From NCBI GenBank assembly GCA_021202495.1, contig JAJQCX010000168.1, positions 1 to 15,388 of the forward strand: DNA of 15,388 bases, given 5' to 3'. This stretch comes from Clostridia bacterium. GTDB taxonomy: Bacteria; Bacillota; Clostridia; UMGS1883. The notes below the pieces were generated by a model. The model was not told where the DNA came from, did not search any database, and was given only the letters and a program-made list of their open reading frames with translations. Of the stretch, positions 1 to 6,694 are shown one piece after another (the stretch's first letter is position 1; each line of letters begins with the position of its first letter). The translations under genes and the position numbers were made by a program.

Positions 1-22
1 ATTATTAATTTTTAATTCTTCA
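1..22. other. AT-rich tail downstream of the SLH gene
   Basis: The 22 bases after the last stop of the SLH reading frame are almost pure A/T, with repeated ATTAA/AATTA words. They are cut by the window edge. No hairpin terminator is visible here, so the end of the SLH transcript lies outside the window. Confidence 0.3.
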
Positions 23-199
23 TTATCCGATTACCGCCTGTATCACGCCGTACACAATCTTCGCGCTCTGCGCTCTTGTGGCGTATTGCAGCGGCGCGAA
101 CAAATTGTCGCCCATTCCGTTCACAATGCCCGCCGACGAAAGCACGCCGACCGCCTCTTTTGCGTAATCGGGCACGCTCGACGCATCGGCAAAGCTCAG
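23..199 (-). pseudogene. Third SLH repeat, cut off by an in-frame TAA
   Basis: This stretch continues in exactly the same frame as the SLH protein gene, directly after its TAA stop (202-200). It encodes 58 further residues and then a second TAA (25-23). The residues form a complete S-layer homology repeat: it opens with LSFADASSVPDYA, has the usual AGIVNGMGDNLFAP core and ends in an ATRAQSAKIVYGVI helix. There is no start codon with a ribosome binding site of its own. It is therefore the natural C-terminus of the upstream protein, lost through one nonsense codon or reached by readthrough. SLH proteins commonly carry three repeats that together bind the secondary cell wall polymer, so the loss would be expected to weaken anchoring. 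Confidence 0.8.
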
Positions 200-1363
200 T
201 TACGCCGCGTTACGTCCGAATTCGGGATCAACAGATTGAATATATCTGTAAACAATCGTGCATATATCCGCGCGCGTTATGTTTTCATTCGGCGCAAACG
301 TGCCATCGCCGCGCCCGTTGATAAGCCCCAGCTCCTGCGCAGACGCAACGTAGGAATAGTACCAGTCGCTCTCGCTCACATCGGAAAATTCGCATGTAGC
401 TTCAGCGTCGTATCTTCCCGTCACCATCACGATTATTTTCGCAAATTCCGCTCTCGTTATGTTTGCGTTCGGCTTAAACGTGCCGTCCGTGTAGCCCGAG
501 ATAATACCCATGCTCACAAGCGCATTCACGCTGTCAACCGCCCAATCGACGCCAGTCATATCGCTGAAGGTGCTGCTTGAACCCGCAGCGCCGCTCGTTT
601 CGGTTGTTCCTGTTGTTCCGCTCGTTCCGGAAGTTGATGTGCTTCCCGCCATTGTTCCGCCGGATGCGGTCGTTGTCGTATCATCGTCATCATAAACCGT
701 TCCCGATCCCGTCGCGGTCGATGTTGAGGTTGATGTTTCAGTCGCGGTTTCGGTAGATGTTTCCGTAGCAGCTTCCGTCGAAGCCTCGGTTGTCGCTTCC
801 GTCGTCGCTTCCGTTGCGGATTCCGTCGTCGTTTCCTCGGTCGCAGTTGTCGCGCTCTCCGTTGTCGCCTCTGTTGCGCTCTCGGTCGTCGTTTCTTCTG
901 TCGTTTCCTCTGTCGTTTCCTCTTCCGTGCCGATTAAATTGTGCGCAAAAATCAGCGACTTTATCGTGTTATAGAGCGGCAAAAACTCCGACGGAATTTC
1001 ACCCTCGCTAAACGCCACCGCCGCTTCGGGATATGCCTTGGCAATCGCGTTTCTCACCGCAATGTTTTTGCGGTTTGACATTGCGTTATATGCCGCGTTA
1101 TAAAAATAATCGTCAAAGGTGTATTCGTCGATTTCGTCACTGTGGCTTTCAAGAGAAGCCTGAATATCCTTTAAAAACGTCAAAATCTGCGAATCCGACA
1201 CGCCCTGCTCCGTTATCTTTGCCACAAACTCCGGATACATCTCGCAAATTTCCGCATACGCATCCTCAATCGTATAATCCTCCGCACACACAGCCGATGC
1301 AAACGAAAGCAGCATTACAAAAGAGATAAACGCCGCTGCCGCCCTTTTTAAAAGCATTTTCAT
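200..1363 (-). CDS. Secreted SLH-domain surface protein, ends after two SLH repeats
   Basis: Likely a cell-surface protein held on the wall by S-layer homology repeats. Residues 1-27 are a signal peptide (KR, a hydrophobic core, cleavage after VCA). Residues 28-148 form an unrecognised acidic, probably helical domain shared with the neighbouring gene at 1490-2158. Residues about 146-265 are a low-complexity Thr/Ser/Glu/Ala linker. SLH repeats lie at about 266-325 (ISGYTDGTFKPNANITRAEF) and 326-380 (INGRGDGTFAPNENITRADI). The ORF stops at TAA after 387 residues, but the same frame continues as an intact third SLH repeat, so the ancestral protein was about 446 residues. The start is ATG 1363 with AAAGGGG about nine bases upstream. 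A second in-frame ATG lies two codons in. The function of the N-terminal domain is unknown. Confidence 0.88.
   Translation of the reverse strand: MKMLLKRAAAAFISFVMLLSFASAVCAEDYTIEDAYAEICEMYPEFVAKITEQGVSDSQILTFLKDIQASLESHSDEIDEYTFDDYFYNAAYNAMSNRKNIAVRNAIAKAYPEAAVAFSEGEIPSEFLPLYNTIKSLIFAHNLIGTEEETTEETTEETTTESATEATTESATTATEETTTESATEATTEATTEASTEAATETSTETATETSTSTSTATGSGTVYDDDDTTTTASGGTMAGSTSTSGTSGTTGTTETSGAAGSSSTFSDMTGVDWAVDSVNALVSMGIISGYTDGTFKPNANITRAEFAKIIVMVTGRYDAEATCEFSDVSESDWYYSYVASAQELGLINGRGDGTFAPNENITRADICTIVYRYIQSVDPEFGRNAA
569..928 (-). repeat. Thr/Ser-rich coding repeat (linker)
   Basis: The DNA encoding residues 146-265 of the SLH protein is a degenerate tandem array of short units such as TTE, EATTE and ETSTET, then STSTS and GTSGTTGT. 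On the plus strand it appears as runs of gtcgtttc and ttccgtc words. Such linkers usually form extended, possibly glycosylated spacers between a wall anchor and an exposed domain. The array could change length by slippage. Confidence 0.8.
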
Positions 1364-1398
1364 TCATTTTTTCCCCTTTCGCACAAAACCTTTACTAT

Positions 1399-1428
1399 AT
1401 TATAACACACATCACCGCACTTTTTCAA
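1399..1428 (-). promoter_or_regulatory. Sigma-A promoter for the SLH gene, overlapped by a palindrome
   Basis: Reading the minus strand, a -35 box TTGAAA (1428-1423) and a -10 box TATAAT (1404-1399) are separated by 18 bases. A TG one base before the -10 box makes it an extended -10. A perfect palindrome, GCACTT-GAAA-AAGTGC (1432-1417), sits across the -35 box and could be an operator. The predicted start is near 1392, about 29 bases before the ATG. This shows that the SLH gene can be transcribed separately from the paralogue upstream of it. Confidence 0.65.
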
Positions 1429-1489
1429 GTGCATTATTGTGTTCCATTTGTTAATAATACCTTTCTGCACCCCGAAAAGTTGCAATATT

Positions 1490-2158
1490 TTAAAAATTTT
1501 TTTCCGCAGCCGCGCAAAGCGGTTCAAGCGCGTCTCCAAGCACCATCAGCTTCACACTGCCGCCCTCAATCGCGGCAAATTCAATTTCACAGTCCGCTTC
1601 GATATCGCGGCTTTCCACACTGCAAAGTATTCCCTCCGCGTCATAAACTGCAATAACCGCCCGCGCGCTTTCGGAAACGAAAAAGCCCGCCATCGTGTCG
1701 CTCACAAAGCTCACCGCAGCTCTTTCTTCTGCGGTTCCTATGAGCCCGTGTACGAATACCAAATTTTTAATCGTCACATACAACGGCTGAAATTCCTCGG
1801 GAATAACCCCTTCCTCTTCAAATTGCGTCACCGCGGAAGGATAAGCCTTCGCAAGCGCGTTTCTCACCGCAATGTAACGGCGATTGCCGATTGCGGTATT
1901 CGTCGCGTTGTAAAAATACTTATCAAAATTCTCCTCTGTTATCTCGTCGCTTTCAGCAATCAACAAATCTTGGATATAGGTCAAAAAAGAAAGTATCTGT
2001 TCGTCCGACACGCCGCTCGCCTTAATATTTGCTATAAATTCCGGATAAAATTCACAGCATTCCGCATACGCGTCCTCAATCGTAAAATCATCAGCCAAGG
2101 CAATCTGCGGGATTATGAGCATAAACAGCAAAAACGCCGCCGCAATCATTTTTATCAT
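1490..2158 (-). CDS. Secreted paralogue of the SLH protein N-domain, with C-terminal beta-module
   Basis: A 222-residue secreted protein of unknown function. I chose ATG 2158 over an upstream in-frame start near 2221: AGAAAGG lies nine bases before it, the protein then begins directly with a signal peptide (MIKMIAAAFLLFMLIIPQIALA), and the promoter -10 box lies inside the longer version. Residues 23-143 match residues 28-148 of the SLH protein at well over half of positions by eye (shared TIEDAYAE, YPEF, GVSD.QIL, IAVRNA.AKAYP, F.PLY.TIK, LIGT). Instead of a linker and SLH repeats it ends in a short beta-rich module (164-218, with VYDAEGILCSV and VKLMVLGDALEPL). That module resembles residues 176-242 of the protein at 11749-12753. 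There is no wall-anchoring signal, so the mature form may be released or held by a partner. Confidence 0.85.
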   Translation of the reverse strand: MIKMIAAAFLLFMLIIPQIALADDFTIEDAYAECCEFYPEFIANIKASGVSDEQILSFLTYIQDLLIAESDEITEENFDKYFYNATNTAIGNRRYIAVRNALAKAYPSAVTQFEEEGVIPEEFQPLYVTIKNLVFVHGLIGTAEERAAVSFVSDTMAGFFVSESARAVIAVYDAEGILCSVESRDIEADCEIEFAAIEGGSVKLMVLGDALEPLCAAAEKNF

Positions 2159-2192
2159 AACATCGAGCCTTTCTGCGTAAAATCCTTTTTTG

Positions 2193-2221
2193 ATTGTAGC
2201 ATATCGCACTCCGCATTGCAA
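2193..2221 (-). promoter_or_regulatory. Sigma-A promoter for the 1490-2158 gene
   Basis: On the minus strand, TTGCAA (2221-2216) and TACAAT (2198-2193) are separated by exactly 17 bases. The predicted start is near 2186, giving a leader of about 28 bases that contains the AGAAAGG ribosome binding site. This also argues against the longer version of the ORF starting near 2221. Confidence 0.7.
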
Positions 2222-2275
2222 CCTCTAAATAAAAGTTTACAAAGTCCTCACACTCCGGAGCAAAAACTTTTTTCT

Positions 2276-2848
2276 CTACATCAAAACCTTTACCGAAATT
2301 CCCGCCATTATCAATCCCGCCAAAATGAGCGGCGCCATTCCGTCAATATAGCCCGATTGCGCATCGAGCGAATAATATAAAAGATAGCATACAAGCGAAA
2401 TTGCCGCCGCAATCAAAACGAGCACAATAGCGCCGACCGTCCCCGACTTTGTAAAGCAGCCCAAAGCATACAGCGCGTTTAACTCGCAAACCGTTAAAAC
2501 GCACCATCCTACTATCAAAAGAAGCTCCGTCGTCACCGGGCGATTGAGCAATTTATATGTAACGCCGAGTAAAATAACATATGCCGCAATGCCCGCAAAA
2601 ATCGCGTACCTCTGCGCAAAAAGCAGCTTACCCGCAAAATCGCCGCCGCAGCCGCGTATAATCTGCACAATTGCCATAACGCCCAATATAAGCGCCGGAA
2701 GCAGCAGCCATCCGCTTTTTATTCCCTTCACCGCGCCTGTCGGTTTGAACGCCAACAGCCACCACGCCAAATAAAACCCGCAGCAGCCAATCAGAAAAAA
2801 ATTTCCCGCAAGCATCCGCCGCACTTCAATTGTCAAGCTTGAAAGCAT
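2276..2848 (-). CDS. Hypothetical six-helix membrane protein
   Basis: A 190-residue, strongly hydrophobic protein with about six predicted membrane helices (residues 15-34, 45-64, 81-99, 107-129, 135-159 and 169-188). The short loops give no catalytic or binding motif that I recognise. The GCCGFYLAWWLLAFKPTG stretch near the N-terminus is distinctive, and I have the impression of similar proteins in clostridia, but I cannot name a family. The start is ATG 2848 with AAAGGGG about ten bases upstream; an internal ATG at codon 12 is possible. It begins 56 bases after purD, behind a GC-rich hairpin. It may receive readthrough from the purine operon; I see no separate promoter, and nothing in the protein itself indicates a role in purine metabolism. 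Confidence 0.75.
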   Translation of the reverse strand: MLSSLTIEVRRMLAGNFFLIGCCGFYLAWWLLAFKPTGAVKGIKSGWLLLPALILGVMAIVQIIRGCGGDFAGKLLFAQRYAIFAGIAAYVILLGVTYKLLNRPVTTELLLIVGWCVLTVCELNALYALGCFTKSGTVGAIVLVLIAAAISLVCYLLYYSLDAQSGYIDGMAPLILAGLIMAGISVKVLM

Positions 2849-2871
2849 CTTTGCAAATCCCCTTTCGCAAA

Positions 2872-2898
2872 GCGCCGACCTTTTCCCGAGGTCGGCGC
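2872..2898 (-). terminator. Hairpin at the end of the purine operon
   Basis: A perfect 9-bp inverted repeat, GCGCCGACC / GGTCGGCGC, with a 9-base loop lies 7 bases after the purD stop codon. On the minus strand it is followed by only three Ts, so it is a weak or partial intrinsic terminator. It may protect the 3' end of the purine mRNA or attenuate transcription into the membrane protein gene. Confidence 0.6.
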
Positions 2899-2904
2899 AT
2901 AATG

Positions 2905-4173
2905 TCAGTTGTATTTCTTAATTCCGATGTCTTTTCTGTAATGCATTTTTTCAAACGACACCTTTTCAATGCCCTCATAGGCTTTCTTTATCGCGTCGTC
3001 AAGACTTCCCGCAACAGCCGTCACTCCGAGCACTCTTCCGCCCGCCGTAACGAGCTTTCCGTCCTTCATTGCGGTTCCCGCGTGGAATACCGTCACATCA
3101 CCGAGCGCCTCCGCGTCCTCAATGCCCGTTATTTCATATCCCTTATCGTATTTCACGGGATAGCCGCCGCTTGCCGCAACAACGCACACGCAGCCGCCCT
3201 CGCGCCACGAATACTCAACCTCGTCAAGCCTTTCGTCGATAACGGCGTTAAATATTTCAAACAAATCGCCTTGAAGCCTCGGCAGAACAACCTGCGTTTC
3301 GGGGTCTCCGAAGCGGCAGTTATATTCTATTACCTTAACGCCGTCCTTTGTCGCCATCAAGCCGAAATAGAGCACGCCCTTAAACGTTCTGCCTTCGCTG
3401 TTCATCGCTTTCATTGTCGGCAGGAAAATGTTATTCATGCACTCTTCCGCCATTTTTTCGTCGTAAATTCTGCTCGGCGAAAACGTGCCCATGCCGCCGG
3501 TGTTAAGCCCCTCGTCATTGTCATACGCACGCTTGTGATCCTGTGCGCTGACCATCGGGCGCATCGTCTTTCCGTCGGTAAACGCGAGCACCGAAATCTC
3601 GGGGCCCGTCAAAAATTCCTCAATAACAACTCTGTTCCCTGCGTTTCCGAAAACCTTGTCCTCCATCATATCGCGGATTGCTTTTTCGGCTTCTTCTTCG
3701 GTCTTGGCAATGATAACGCCCTTTCCGAGCGCCAATCCCTCCGCCTTTATAACTGTCGGAAGCGGAGCCGATTTTACATATTCCAACGCCTTCTCCGCCG
3801 AATCGAACACCTCATAGTGCGCCGTGGGAATACCGTATTTCTTCATCAATTTCTTTGAAAATACCTTGCTTCCCTCGATAATCGCCGCGTTTTTCCTCGG
3901 GCCAAACGCGCGAATCCCCTTCTCTTCCAGCGCGTCAACCATTCCCAGCACAAGCGGATCATCGGGCGCAACAACAGTCAAATCTATTTTGTTTTCCTCC
4001 GCGAATTTGACAACGCCCTCAACGTCCGTCGCCTTTATCGGCACGCACTCCGCAATCTGCCCAATTCCGGCGTTTCCCGGTGCGCAGTATATTTTATCCA
4101 CACTTTCGCTCTGCGCCAGCTTCCACACAATCGTATGCTCGCGACCGCCGCCGCCCACAACAAGTACCTTCAT
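2905..4173 (-). CDS. purD: Phosphoribosylamine-glycine ligase (GAR synthetase)
   Basis: Catalyses step 2 of purine synthesis: phosphoribosylamine + glycine + ATP to glycinamide ribonucleotide. At 422 residues it is the usual bacterial length. Motifs in order: N-terminal VLVVGGGGREH (3-13), APGNAGIGQ (31-39), the ATP-grasp region IKAEGLALGKGVIIA (142-156), VVIEEFLTGPEISV (182-195), DNDEGLNTGGMG (218-229) and the metal-binding IEYNCRFGDPETQ (282-294). The loop that normally reads GPE.PLV is APDDPLV here (69-75), a mild variation. The start is ATG 4173 with a good GAGGAGG nine bases upstream. It is the last purine gene of the operon, 22 bases after purH. Confidence 0.97.
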   Translation of the reverse strand: MKVLVVGGGGREHTIVWKLAQSESVDKIYCAPGNAGIGQIAECVPIKATDVEGVVKFAEENKIDLTVVAPDDPLVLGMVDALEEKGIRAFGPRKNAAIIEGSKVFSKKLMKKYGIPTAHYEVFDSAEKALEYVKSAPLPTVIKAEGLALGKGVIIAKTEEEAEKAIRDMMEDKVFGNAGNRVVIEEFLTGPEISVLAFTDGKTMRPMVSAQDHKRAYDNDEGLNTGGMGTFSPSRIYDEKMAEECMNNIFLPTMKAMNSEGRTFKGVLYFGLMATKDGVKVIEYNCRFGDPETQVVLPRLQGDLFEIFNAVIDERLDEVEYSWREGGCVCVVAASGGYPVKYDKGYEITGIEDAEALGDVTVFHAGTAMKDGKLVTAGGRVLGVTAVAGSLDDAIKKAYEGIEKVSFEKMHYRKDIGIKKYN

Positions 4174-4195
4174 CGCTCACGCCCTCCTCGTTCAA

Positions 4196-5374
4196 TCAAT
4201 GATGGAACAGGCGAATGCCCGTCATAGCCATCGCAATGCCGAATTTGTCGCAGTAATCAACAACAACGCCGTCGTTCTTCGAGCCGCCGGGCTGCGCAAT
4301 GTATTTCACGCCGCTCTTGTACGCTCTTTCAATGTTGTCGCCGAACGGGAAGAACGCGTCCGAGCCGAGCGCCACGTCCGTGTTTTTCGCAATCCACGCC
4401 TTGCGCTCATCTTTTGTAAATACAGGCGGCTTTTCCTTAAAGAGCGTTTCCCAAACTCCGTCCGCCAAAACGTCGTCATAATCGTCCGAAATATAAACGT
4501 CAATCGCATTGTCGCGGTCGGGACGCTTTACGCTGTCTAAGAAATTGAGCGCCAAAACCTGCGGCGACTGACGAAGCCACCAATTATCAGCCTTTGAACC
4601 CGCAAGGCGAGTGCAGTGAATCCTGCTCTGCTGTCCCGCGCCGATGCCGATAGCCTGTCCGTCCTTCACATAGCAAACGGAGTTCGACTGCGTATATTTC
4701 AGCGTTATCAGCGAAATCACCAAGTCACGCTTTGCCGAATCGGGAATATCCTTATTCTGCGTCACAATGTTATTTAACATTTCCGCGTTTATGTCAAGCT
4801 CGTTTCTCCCCTGCTCAAACGTCACGCCGAAAACCGTCTTGCGCTCAATCGGCACCGGTCTGTAGCTTTCATCTATTTTAATGATTGCCAGCGTTCCGCG
4901 CTTTTTTGTCTTTAAAAGCTCCAACGCCTCTTCCTCATATCCCGGCGCGATAATTCCGTCCGAAACCTCGGGCTTCAAAAGCCTTGCCGTTGACAAATCG
5001 CAAACATCCGACAGCGCCACAAAATCACCGAATGAGCTCATTCTGCCCGCGCCTCTCGCCCTTGCGTATGCCGAAGCAATCGGCGAAAGCTCAAGAGAAT
5101 CGTCAATAAAATATATCTTCCTCAAAGTGTCGTCAAGCGGCAGCCCCACAGCCGCACCCGCCGGAGAAACATGCTTAAAGCTCGTCGCCGCCGGAAGTCC
5201 CGTCGCTCTTTTGAGCTCGCTCACAAGCTGCCAGCCGTTAAACGCGTCAAGCAAATTGATATATCCCGGATTTCCATTCAAAACCTCAATCGGAAGCTCT
5301 CCCCCGTCCTCCATAAAAACGCGTGAAGGCTTTTGATTTGGATTGCATCCGTACTTCAACTGCATCGAATTCAT
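4196..5374 (-). CDS. purH: AICAR formyltransferase, stand-alone (no IMP cyclohydrolase domain)
   Basis: Transfers a formyl group from 10-formyl-tetrahydrofolate to AICAR, giving FAICAR (step 9). At 392 residues it covers only the transformylase half of classical PurH (about 510-590 residues); the N-terminal cyclohydrolase domain is absent, and the adjacent purO-like gene can supply that reaction. LKYGCNPNQKP (6-16) matches the domain start. The catalytic Lys-His pair is K67/H68 in SFKHVSPAGAAVG. Later motifs include YARARGAGRMSSFGDFVALS, KYTQSNSVCY, GIGAGQQSRIHCTRLAG, SSDAFFPF-like GSDAFFPF, and the C-terminal RLFHH. From memory these resemble the transformylase domain of animal ATIC more than Bacillus or E. 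coli PurH. The start is ATG 5374 with AAAGGGA eight or nine bases upstream, 15 bases after purO. The purH symbol is kept for the domain, though the protein is not bifunctional. Confidence 0.95.
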   Translation of the reverse strand: MNSMQLKYGCNPNQKPSRVFMEDGGELPIEVLNGNPGYINLLDAFNGWQLVSELKRATGLPAATSFKHVSPAGAAVGLPLDDTLRKIYFIDDSLELSPIASAYARARGAGRMSSFGDFVALSDVCDLSTARLLKPEVSDGIIAPGYEEEALELLKTKKRGTLAIIKIDESYRPVPIERKTVFGVTFEQGRNELDINAEMLNNIVTQNKDIPDSAKRDLVISLITLKYTQSNSVCYVKDGQAIGIGAGQQSRIHCTRLAGSKADNWWLRQSPQVLALNFLDSVKRPDRDNAIDVYISDDYDDVLADGVWETLFKEKPPVFTKDERKAWIAKNTDVALGSDAFFPFGDNIERAYKSGVKYIAQPGGSKNDGVVVDYCDKFGIAMAMTGIRLFHH

Positions 5375-5389
5375 TTCACTGCATCCCTT

Positions 5390-6091
5390 TCATATATTCT
5401 TATTAATTATTCTTGTCTCATATTTACCCGTTTCAATGTCAATGTAGCGCACAAAAAGCGAAACCTTGTTGTCCTCATTTAACGCGTTCCACAAAAGAGC
5501 GGCGTATTCGTCAATGTCGTTTCCGACCTCGACCTCTTCCGGCTCTCCGCAAAAACTCGGAAGCGGATTGCCGTCGCTCATATATGTATGGATAAAATGT
5601 CCCTGCCCCGCAATCGGGTTGCTATATGAAAAAGTGTATCTTCTGCACGATGCGGGATTTCCGTCCGCGCTTTTAAGGATAGACATTACGTAGGAATATT
5701 CCCCGTTTTCAACGTCCAGCGCCGCCGATATTCTGGGTGTATAGTTTGGCGCATCGGGCTCAAATTCGCGCCCTCTGAGCGACTCTTCAAACGTTTTCCC
5801 CTCGCTCATTTTTTCATATATCGTGTCCGTCTGATCACCATTTGTCACAATCGTCAAATTGTCAAGCACTCTGACCGGCGCATATATGATAAGCGACGGA
5901 TCCTCAAGCTTCGACGGGTCGAACGCCTCCGTTCTTATTCCCTCGCCGTCCTCGACAAACACACGGTTGCGACTGTTTTGGCTGCGCCCCATGATAAAAT
6001 ATGCCGCAACGGCATTTTTCCCGTCCGCGCTCTTTCCCACAACAATTCCTCTTCCGGGATATGAATTACCTTCAAGCTTTTCCTTTATCAT
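5390..6091 (-). CDS. purO: IMP cyclohydrolase, PurO family
   Basis: Probably closes the ring of FAICAR to IMP, the last step of the pathway. The 233-residue protein begins with the pattern I associate with the archaeal PurO family and its clostridial homologues: NSYPGRGIVVGKSADGK (9-25), then AAYFIMGRSQNSRNR (29-43). It continues with TIVTNGDQTDTIYE (80-93), NYTPRISAAL (116-125) and a conserved GQGHFIHTY (162-170). Its position between purN and a formyltransferase-only purH supports the assignment, since the cyclohydrolase domain of PurH is missing. The start is ATG 6091 with AAAGGAG six bases upstream, 12 bases after the purN stop. I am fairly sure of the family; in this organism the reaction is inferred from family and context. 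Confidence 0.88.
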   Translation of the reverse strand: MIKEKLEGNSYPGRGIVVGKSADGKNAVAAYFIMGRSQNSRNRVFVEDGEGIRTEAFDPSKLEDPSLIIYAPVRVLDNLTIVTNGDQTDTIYEKMSEGKTFEESLRGREFEPDAPNYTPRISAALDVENGEYSYVMSILKSADGNPASCRRYTFSYSNPIAGQGHFIHTYMSDGNPLPSFCGEPEEVEVGNDIDEYAALLWNALNEDNKVSLFVRYIDIETGKYETRIINKNI

Positions 6092-6103
6092 TTCAAACTC
6101 CTT

Positions 6104-6694
6104 TCAATTTGCAGAACACAGCTTCTCAATCGCCTGCGGCAGTATCACCCATTCCGCCTGCTCCATTATTCGCCTCTGCAGCGTTTCGGGCGTGTCGTTT
6201 TCCTCAACATAAACCGCCTTCTGTGCGATTATTTTTCCTCCGTCGACAACCCCGTTCACAAAATGCACCGTCGCCCCGCTCACCTTAACGCCGTAATCGA
6301 GCGCCGCCTTATGTACCTTCAAGCCGTAAAAGCCCGCCCCGCAAAATGACGGTATCAACGATGGGTGAATGTTTATTATCTTGTCGGGGTATGCCTTTAT
6401 CAGCTCTTCTCCTACAATGCACAAAAACCCCGCCATTACAATCAAATCAACTCCGCGCGATTTCATGTGCTCCACGATTGCCCTGTCAAAATCTTGAGCT
6501 TTATCAAACGCCTTTCTTTCAATAACAACGCCCTCAACGCCCGCGTTTTCGGCGCGTTTTAACGCAAAAGCATCCTTTTTGTTCGAGACAACTGTCACAA
6601 CAGAGCCGCTTTTTATAATCCCGCTCTTTTCCGCGTCCAAAATAGCCTGCAAATTCGTTCCGCCGCCCGACACAAGTACGCCTATTTTTTTCAT
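6104..6694 (-). CDS. purN: Phosphoribosylglycinamide formyltransferase (GART)
   Basis: Formylates GAR with 10-formyl-tetrahydrofolate (step 3). At 196 residues it is the usual length. VLVSGGGTNLQAI (6-18) is the phosphate-binding start. The catalytic trio is N108 and H110 in INIHPSLIPSF and D151 in VHFVNGVVDGG, equivalent to Asn106/His108/Asp144 of the E. coli enzyme. The start is ATG 6694, which overlaps the purM stop in an ATGA junction, so translation is coupled to purM. The stop lies 12 bases before the purO start. Confidence 0.97.
   Translation of the reverse strand: MKKIGVLVSGGGTNLQAILDAEKSGIIKSGSVVTVVSNKKDAFALKRAENAGVEGVVIERKAFDKAQDFDRAIVEHMKSRGVDLIVMAGFLCIVGEELIKAYPDKIINIHPSLIPSFCGAGFYGLKVHKAALDYGVKVSGATVHFVNGVVDGGKIIAQKAVYVEENDTPETLQRRIMEQAEWVILPQAIEKLCSAN

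Noticed and set aside
200..202. TAA reassigned to a sense codon
   Set aside because: TAA terminates the 1490-2158 gene and the SLH frame itself at 25-23, and the other genes end normally at TGA or TAG.
2231..2271. Possible terminator after the membrane protein gene
   Set aside because: AAAAGTTT and AAACTTTT are 8-bp complementary arms, but they are nearly all A/T and separated by 25 bases, so a stable terminator hairpin is doubtful.
1439..2380. Long plus-strand ORF (313 codons) opposite the 1490-2158 gene
   Set aside because: It is antisense to a protein with a clear signal peptide, promoter and paralogue, is rich in Arg/His/Asn as expected from reversed coding DNA, and has no recognisable motif.
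2830..3858. Plus-strand ORF (342 codons) opposite purD
   Set aside because: It lies antisense to a highly conserved enzyme; its composition is typical of a shadow frame and it crosses the end of a second minus-strand gene.
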